A stretch of DNA of 64,000 nt, taken from contig NZ_JAYSDK010000030.1 of the NCBI RefSeq assembly GCF_041914405.1, forward strand, positions 1 through 64,000, in the 5' to 3' direction. A program made the position numbers and the translations under genes. This document shows, piece after piece, positions 61,401 to 64,000 of the stretch. The DNA is from Zoogloea sp041914405 (lineage in GTDB: Bacteria; Pseudomonadota; Gammaproteobacteria; Burkholderiales; Rhodocyclaceae). How positions within the stretch are numbered: position 1 is the first letter of the stretch; every line of letters starts with the position of its first letter. The notes under the pieces were generated by a model. It saw only the letters and a list, made by a program, of their open reading frames with translations, did not search any database and was not told the origin of the DNA.

Positions 61401-61797
61401 TGGCCGCCTTGCGCACCTTGGCCACCTTGTCCACTCGCTCGCGCAGGGTACGCACCCAGGCCAGCACCTCGGCGCGCGGCTTGTCCACCAGCTTGCCGGG
61501 CCGGCGGGCGGCGAGGATCAGCGCCGCGGCGTGCTTGCAGCGGCTGCCCACCGGGCAGGTGCAGCGGGTGTTCAATTCGATGGAGCTCTCGCCGAAGAAC
61601 TCGCGCCGCTCGATGCGCACGCTGACCCGATAGGGCACCGGCTCGGAGCCCTGCACCAGGGCCTGCAGCTGGTTGCCGGCCGCCTCAATGTTGCGCACGC
61701 GCCCAATGTAGCCACGGGCACGGGTCAGCGCATTGGCGGTGAATAATTCACTGAGGAGGGTGTCGTCGAGCTGGGCGAGAAGACGTGCGAGATCCAT
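58444..61797 (-). CDS. SWIM zinc-finger SNF2/HepA-type helicase
   Basis: 1117 residues. N-terminal SWIM zinc finger NTRCTCPVGSRCKHAAALI (about 75-95), a long middle region of unknown fold, then a SNF2 motor: Walker A ILADDMGLGKTAQTLA near 655-670, the DEAH-box variant HSLILDEAQTVKN, LCLTGTPLENHLGELWSQFDFLLPG, and the C-terminal helicase half with VFLISLKAGGVGLNLTAAD and ATDRAHRLGQTK. A remodeller of protein-DNA complexes is likely; partners unknown. C-terminus Lys/Arg-rich. A 1063-residue frame on the opposite strand is its shadow. Confidence 0.9.
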   Translation of the reverse strand: MDLARLLAQLDDTLLSELFTANALTRARGYIGRVRNIEAAGNQLQALVQGSEPVPYRVSVRIERREFFGESSIELNTRCTCPVGSRCKHAAALILAARRPGKLVDKPRAEVLAWVRTLRERVDKVAKVRKAATPRDSIFYLCRIIRQLGNDSLEFSLVKARTGADGELTGSASEWTNYEQALLRPPAFVRDEDLHIFRLLREANRLGGGYGWPLLEGAPGLAVLEAAVATGRAYLEMDGRGHAQPLRGGALRPATLEWVPGENGVKARVAADPAATLVLRTEPLAYLDSSRGEAGRIQVDDAPVIAELLTLPALSAVELPVVASALAELAPALPSPQGSQRGELPLVDAACRPVLSLSSIYCWSWRRHRGYEADFSGSEYDVASPAFAYGEARLEPGSTHDVATLQDGRAVRVKRDPAAEQAAWQAFQTAGFLPLKRGWLISQGIPTEGLYGLESEAHWSHFFSLVAPALREAGWHIECPRDFRHRLLVARDWHVEIEESDEGWFDVSLGVEVEGRRVDLAPMLHAVFKQDARWLDPKLIERIPDDSQVIVQLDDGDRVALAAERVKPIARTLVDLFDNPSGSIRVSRFDAPRLADVLGDGWRAQGLESLERWIERIRGAGSIKPVAAPKGFVLELRPYQLEGLSWLQHLRRHGLGGILADDMGLGKTAQTLAHLLVEKRGRRLGKPALVVLPTSLVFNWQREAERYAPDLKVLSLRGSGRAEAFAKIPDADVCLTTYPLLWRDREQLAAHEYHSLILDEAQTVKNAASQAAQVVRTLRAEHRLCLTGTPLENHLGELWSQFDFLLPGFLGDVKDFTARWRTPVEKYGDTVRRDLLAKRIAPFILRRRKEDVAKELPPKTIVVRSVELDGRQRDLYETVRATMDQRVRDEIAARGFARSQIVILDALLKLRQVCCDPRLLKTDAAAKVKERAKLDLLMDMLPELVDEGRKVLLFSQFTGMLALIAAELDARRIRHVALTGDTVDRETPVRQFQDGDVPVFLISLKAGGVGLNLTAADTVIHYDPWWNPAVENQATDRAHRLGQTKSVFVYKLVVAGSIEEKILGLQEKKAELAAGILAEDHEGSVKFGEDDIRALLAPLPEAKGDAEPKKRARSKKS

Positions 61798-61859
61798 GCC
61801 GGCAGTTTCTGGCGGGCGAAAGGCGGAATTTTAGGCGCTCTCGCCGCCTCCGCGAAGCC

Positions 61860-62672
61860 TCAGCCGCGGGCATCGCGCCCGGAGTCGAGGGAAAAGCCCG
61901 CGGCATCGAGCAGCGCCGGCAAGGCGTCGGCAGCGCGCAGGCGCAGGCGGAAATCCACTCGTTCGCTCAGCGGGGTACGGCCCGGGTTGATCTCGATGGT
62001 TGGAATACCGTTCTCGATAGCCCACACCATGGGCCCGGCGATGTAGGGAAAGGCGCTGCCGGTACCGACCGAGACGATCAGCTCCGGCCCGGCGGCGAGC
62101 ACGGTCTCGAAACGGTGCACCGCTTGGTCGGGCAGATTCTCGCCGAACAGCACCACGTCGGGACGCAGGATGCCACCGCAATAGGGACATTCGGGTGGAA
62201 TCGTCAGGCCGGCATAGTTGTCCACGTGGCGGCTGCGGCCGCAATCCACGCAGCGCAGGCGCCGCAGCGTGCCGTGCATCTCGATGACGTCGCGGGAACC
62301 CGCCTCCAGGTGAAAACCGTCCACATTCTGGGTCAGCACCGTCACACCACTGCGCAGCGCCTCGAGCCGGGCAATGGCGTAATGACCGGCATTCGGGTGG
62401 GCCCCACGGCAGCTCGCCTCGATCTGCGACAGGAAACGCCAGGTGATATCCGGCCGCCGCGCGAACATCTCGCCGGACAGGGCCTGTTCGATCGGCAGGC
62501 CGATGTCGGTGTGGGCATCTTCGTAGAGGCCGCCGACGCCGCGATAAGTCGGCAGGCCGGAATCGGCCGACAAACCGGCTCCGGTGATGAACAGAATGCG
62601 CCGTGCGGTAGAGAAAAGGCGACCTGCGGCCTCGATTTGGGCGGCGTAGTCAGCTAGGGTATGGTCTGTCAT
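61860..62672 (-). CDS. NAD-dependent protein deacylase (sirtuin)
   Basis: 270 residues. ILFITGAGLSADSGLPTYRG (NAD), TQNVDGFHLEAGS with the HG of IEMHGTLRR as catalytic His, the zinc site CVDCGR...CPYCGG, and SVGTGSAFPYIAG and EINPGRTPL complete the Sir2 fold. ATG 62672 is chosen; the open frame to 63422 runs antisense to the next gene and is rejected. Probably removes acyl groups from protein lysines. Confidence 0.92.
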   Translation of the reverse strand: MTDHTLADYAAQIEAAGRLFSTARRILFITGAGLSADSGLPTYRGVGGLYEDAHTDIGLPIEQALSGEMFARRPDITWRFLSQIEASCRGAHPNAGHYAIARLEALRSGVTVLTQNVDGFHLEAGSRDVIEMHGTLRRLRCVDCGRSRHVDNYAGLTIPPECPYCGGILRPDVVLFGENLPDQAVHRFETVLAAGPELIVSVGTGSAFPYIAGPMVWAIENGIPTIEINPGRTPLSERVDFRLRLRAADALPALLDAAGFSLDSGRDARG

Positions 62673-62813
62673 GCTGATTCCCTGACACTGGACGGCGGGA
62701 ACAGCCCGCCGGACGCCATGTTGCGGTGCAGACCGCCGAAAGGCAAATGCCATACTGCATGAGGACCCGAACGATCGGCGAATCGGGGTGCATCGAGGAG
62801 GACCAAAACGACC

Positions 62814-63632
62814 ATGTGCCAGCTGCTTGGAATGAATTGCAACACGCCCACCGACATCTGCTTCTCCTTCGCCGGCTTCCAGGCCCGCGGCGGGCTGACA
62901 GATGTGCACGGCGACGGCTGGGGCATCGCCTTCTTCGAGGGCCGCGGGGTGCGCGTCTTCCTCGATCCGCAGGCCAGCAGCAGATCGCCGGTGGCCGAAC
63001 TGGTGCGTAACTATCCGATCCACTCCCTCAACGTCATCGCCCACATCCGCAAGGCCACCCAGGGCGTGGTGACGCTGGAAAACACCCATCCCTTCCAGCG
63101 CGAGCTGTGGGGGCGCTACTGGGTATTCGCCCACAACGGCAACCTCAACGGCTTCGATCCCGAACTGCGCGGCTACTTCCAGCCGGTAGGGCAGACCGAT
63201 TCCGAACGGGCCTTCTGCTATCTGATGGAAGCCCTGCGCCGCCAGTTTCCTGACGGCGAACCCTCGCGGGAAGAGCTTTTCGCGGTGGTGCGCGGCATTG
63301 CCGCAGAGATCGGCAGCCATGGAGAGTTCAATTTCCTGCTGTCCAACGGCACCTGCCTGTTCGCCCACTGCGCATCGCGGCTCACCTACATCGTGCGCCA
63401 GGCCCCATTCGCCCGCGCCCACCTGAAGGACCAGGACATCACAGTGGATTTCAGCGAGCTGACCTCGGCCGATGACCGGGTCGCCGTGGTGGCCACCACA
63501 CCGCTGACCGATAACGAGGACTGGCAGCCCATCGCACCGGGCACCCTGCTGCTGTTCGTCGACGGCGCGCCGGTGAATGCCGGCCCTGCGGCTACCCGCG
63601 CCTTCATCCGTCCGGAGGCTGCTGCGTGCTGA
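62814..63632 (+). CDS. Class II glutamine amidotransferase
   Basis: 272 residues. MCQLLGMNCNTP places Cys2 as the N-terminal nucleophile, as in YafJ/EgtC-type class II amidotransferases. DVHGDGWGIAFFEG, VIAHIRKATQGVVTLENTHPF and WVFAHNGNLNGFD form the glutaminase site. There is no synthetase domain, so it either works with an unlinked partner or hydrolyses gamma-glutamyl compounds. Preceded by GAGGA. Confidence 0.88.
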   Translation: MCQLLGMNCNTPTDICFSFAGFQARGGLTDVHGDGWGIAFFEGRGVRVFLDPQASSRSPVAELVRNYPIHSLNVIAHIRKATQGVVTLENTHPFQRELWGRYWVFAHNGNLNGFDPELRGYFQPVGQTDSERAFCYLMEALRRQFPDGEPSREELFAVVRGIAAEIGSHGEFNFLLSNGTCLFAHCASRLTYIVRQAPFARAHLKDQDITVDFSELTSADDRVAVVATTPLTDNEDWQPIAPGTLLLFVDGAPVNAGPAATRAFIRPEAAAC

Positions 63633-63759
63633 GGATTAATGTCAGAATGCCCGGACATTGCTTTTGCATGCAGGACGTCCGGACTTCCCGCCAATTCCAT
63701 ACGGCTATCCAGGCGGGCTAGAATCGTCCACCACAACCTGAGCACCGCTTTTCATCTCC

Positions 63760-64000
63760 ATGCCGACAAGTTCGCCGAAAGACTGCCCCCTGTGCTTCCC
63801 GGAACCGGAAAACGTGCTCTGGCAGGATGCCAGTTGCCGTGTGATCCGCGTGAATGACCGCGATTATCCCGGCTACTGCCGGCTGATCTGGAACGAGCAC
63901 GTCGCCGAGATGAGCGACCTGGCGCCCTCCGACCAGCGTCACTGCTTCAATATTCTGATGGCAGTGGAAGTGGCTCTGCGCGAGTGCTTCCAGCCCGCCA
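63760..64000 (+). CDS. HIT family protein, 5' part
   Basis: The first 80 codons are visible before the window ends, starting ATG 63760. A CPLCFPEPENVLW segment with paired cysteines, CRVIRVNDRDYPGYCRLIWNEHVAEMSDLAPSD and FNILMAVEVALRE match HIT-family nucleotide hydrolases/transferases. The HxHxH catalytic motif would lie beyond the edge. Not closed in the window, so no stop is seen. Confidence 0.75.
   Translation, partial: MPTSSPKDCPLCFPEPENVLWQDASCRVIRVNDRDYPGYCRLIWNEHVAEMSDLAPSDQRHCFNILMAVEVALRECFQPA

Noticed and set aside
58555..61746. 1063-residue frame on the plus strand
   Set aside because: Antisense to the intact SNF2 helicase, with His/Gln/Gly-rich low-complexity sequence typical of high-GC shadow frames and no recognisable domain.
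61860..63422. 520-residue sirtuin with a long N-terminal extension
   Set aside because: The extension is antisense to the class II amidotransferase gene; ATG 62672 begins the Sir2 fold.

Overview
The window is high-GC, gene-dense bacterial chromosome with short intergenic gaps and many 4-base ATGA/GTGA overlaps. Gene content (rdgC, MsbA and an LPS-core operon, a PqiABC set with pqiA in two pieces, DbpA, a DedA-rhodanese fusion, cobalamin salvage under a B12 riboswitch) fits a Gram-negative betaproteobacterium. A Rhodocyclaceae/Azospira-like genome is my inference, not something the sequence proves. Two 10-N scaffold gaps (25174-25183 and 48963-48972) are flanked by poly-G/poly-C text that should not be read as real sequence.

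Layout. 1-8.0 kb: the 3' part of fabI, a short kinase-like protein, a chemoreceptor, a DUF4337 protein, an exported cyanophycinase, rdgC, and a four-gene unit (membrane protein, lipoprotein, winged-helix regulator, small membrane protein) behind a promoter carrying two phased palindromes. 8-16.6 kb: bluB, dbpA, an HPD-less J-domain protein, the DedA-rhodanese fusion, pirin, OsmC, nudC, rlmA and a GAF-GGDEF protein. 16.7-20.4 kb: a translationally coupled TlpA-lipoprotein/adaptor/permease/ATPase efflux operon. 20.4-27.4 kb: DUF4197 protein, an outer-membrane protein, glutamate dehydrogenase, a cupin, a TetR regulator with a perfect 18-bp palindrome facing an HPP-family membrane protein, the first gap, a GT9-like protein and a ZntB/CorA transporter.

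27.5-41.1 kb is an LPS-core locus on the minus strand: MsbA, a GT-B-like protein, O-antigen ligase, GT25, an anchored transferase, GT9, two GT4 enzymes and two paralogous polysaccharide deacetylases, followed upstream by another GT9, a CX5R phosphatase and a heptose kinase whose adenylyltransferase domain has lost its active-site motif. 41.3-47.5 kb: a ClpP-like protease, PqiABC-type lipid transport genes, a GspC-like protein, a hydrolase and an acetyltransferase.

47.5-56.1 kb is corrinoid salvage: cobC, cobS, cobT, a chagasin-like inhibitor and cobU on the minus strand; B12 riboswitch-btuB-btuC-btuD-cobO on the plus strand. With bluB at 8 kb this covers uptake, adenosylation, lower-ligand synthesis and nucleotide-loop assembly; no corrin-ring genes and no btuF are seen. 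56.2-64 kb: a 2-hydroxyacid dehydrogenase, GlpQ-type phosphodiesterase, a SWIM/SNF2 helicase, a sirtuin, a class II amidotransferase and the 5' part of a HIT protein.

A REPIN-like palindromic repeat (stem GGCGAA/TTCGCC) occurs complete twice, once as a compensatory variant, and probably underlies both assembly gaps.
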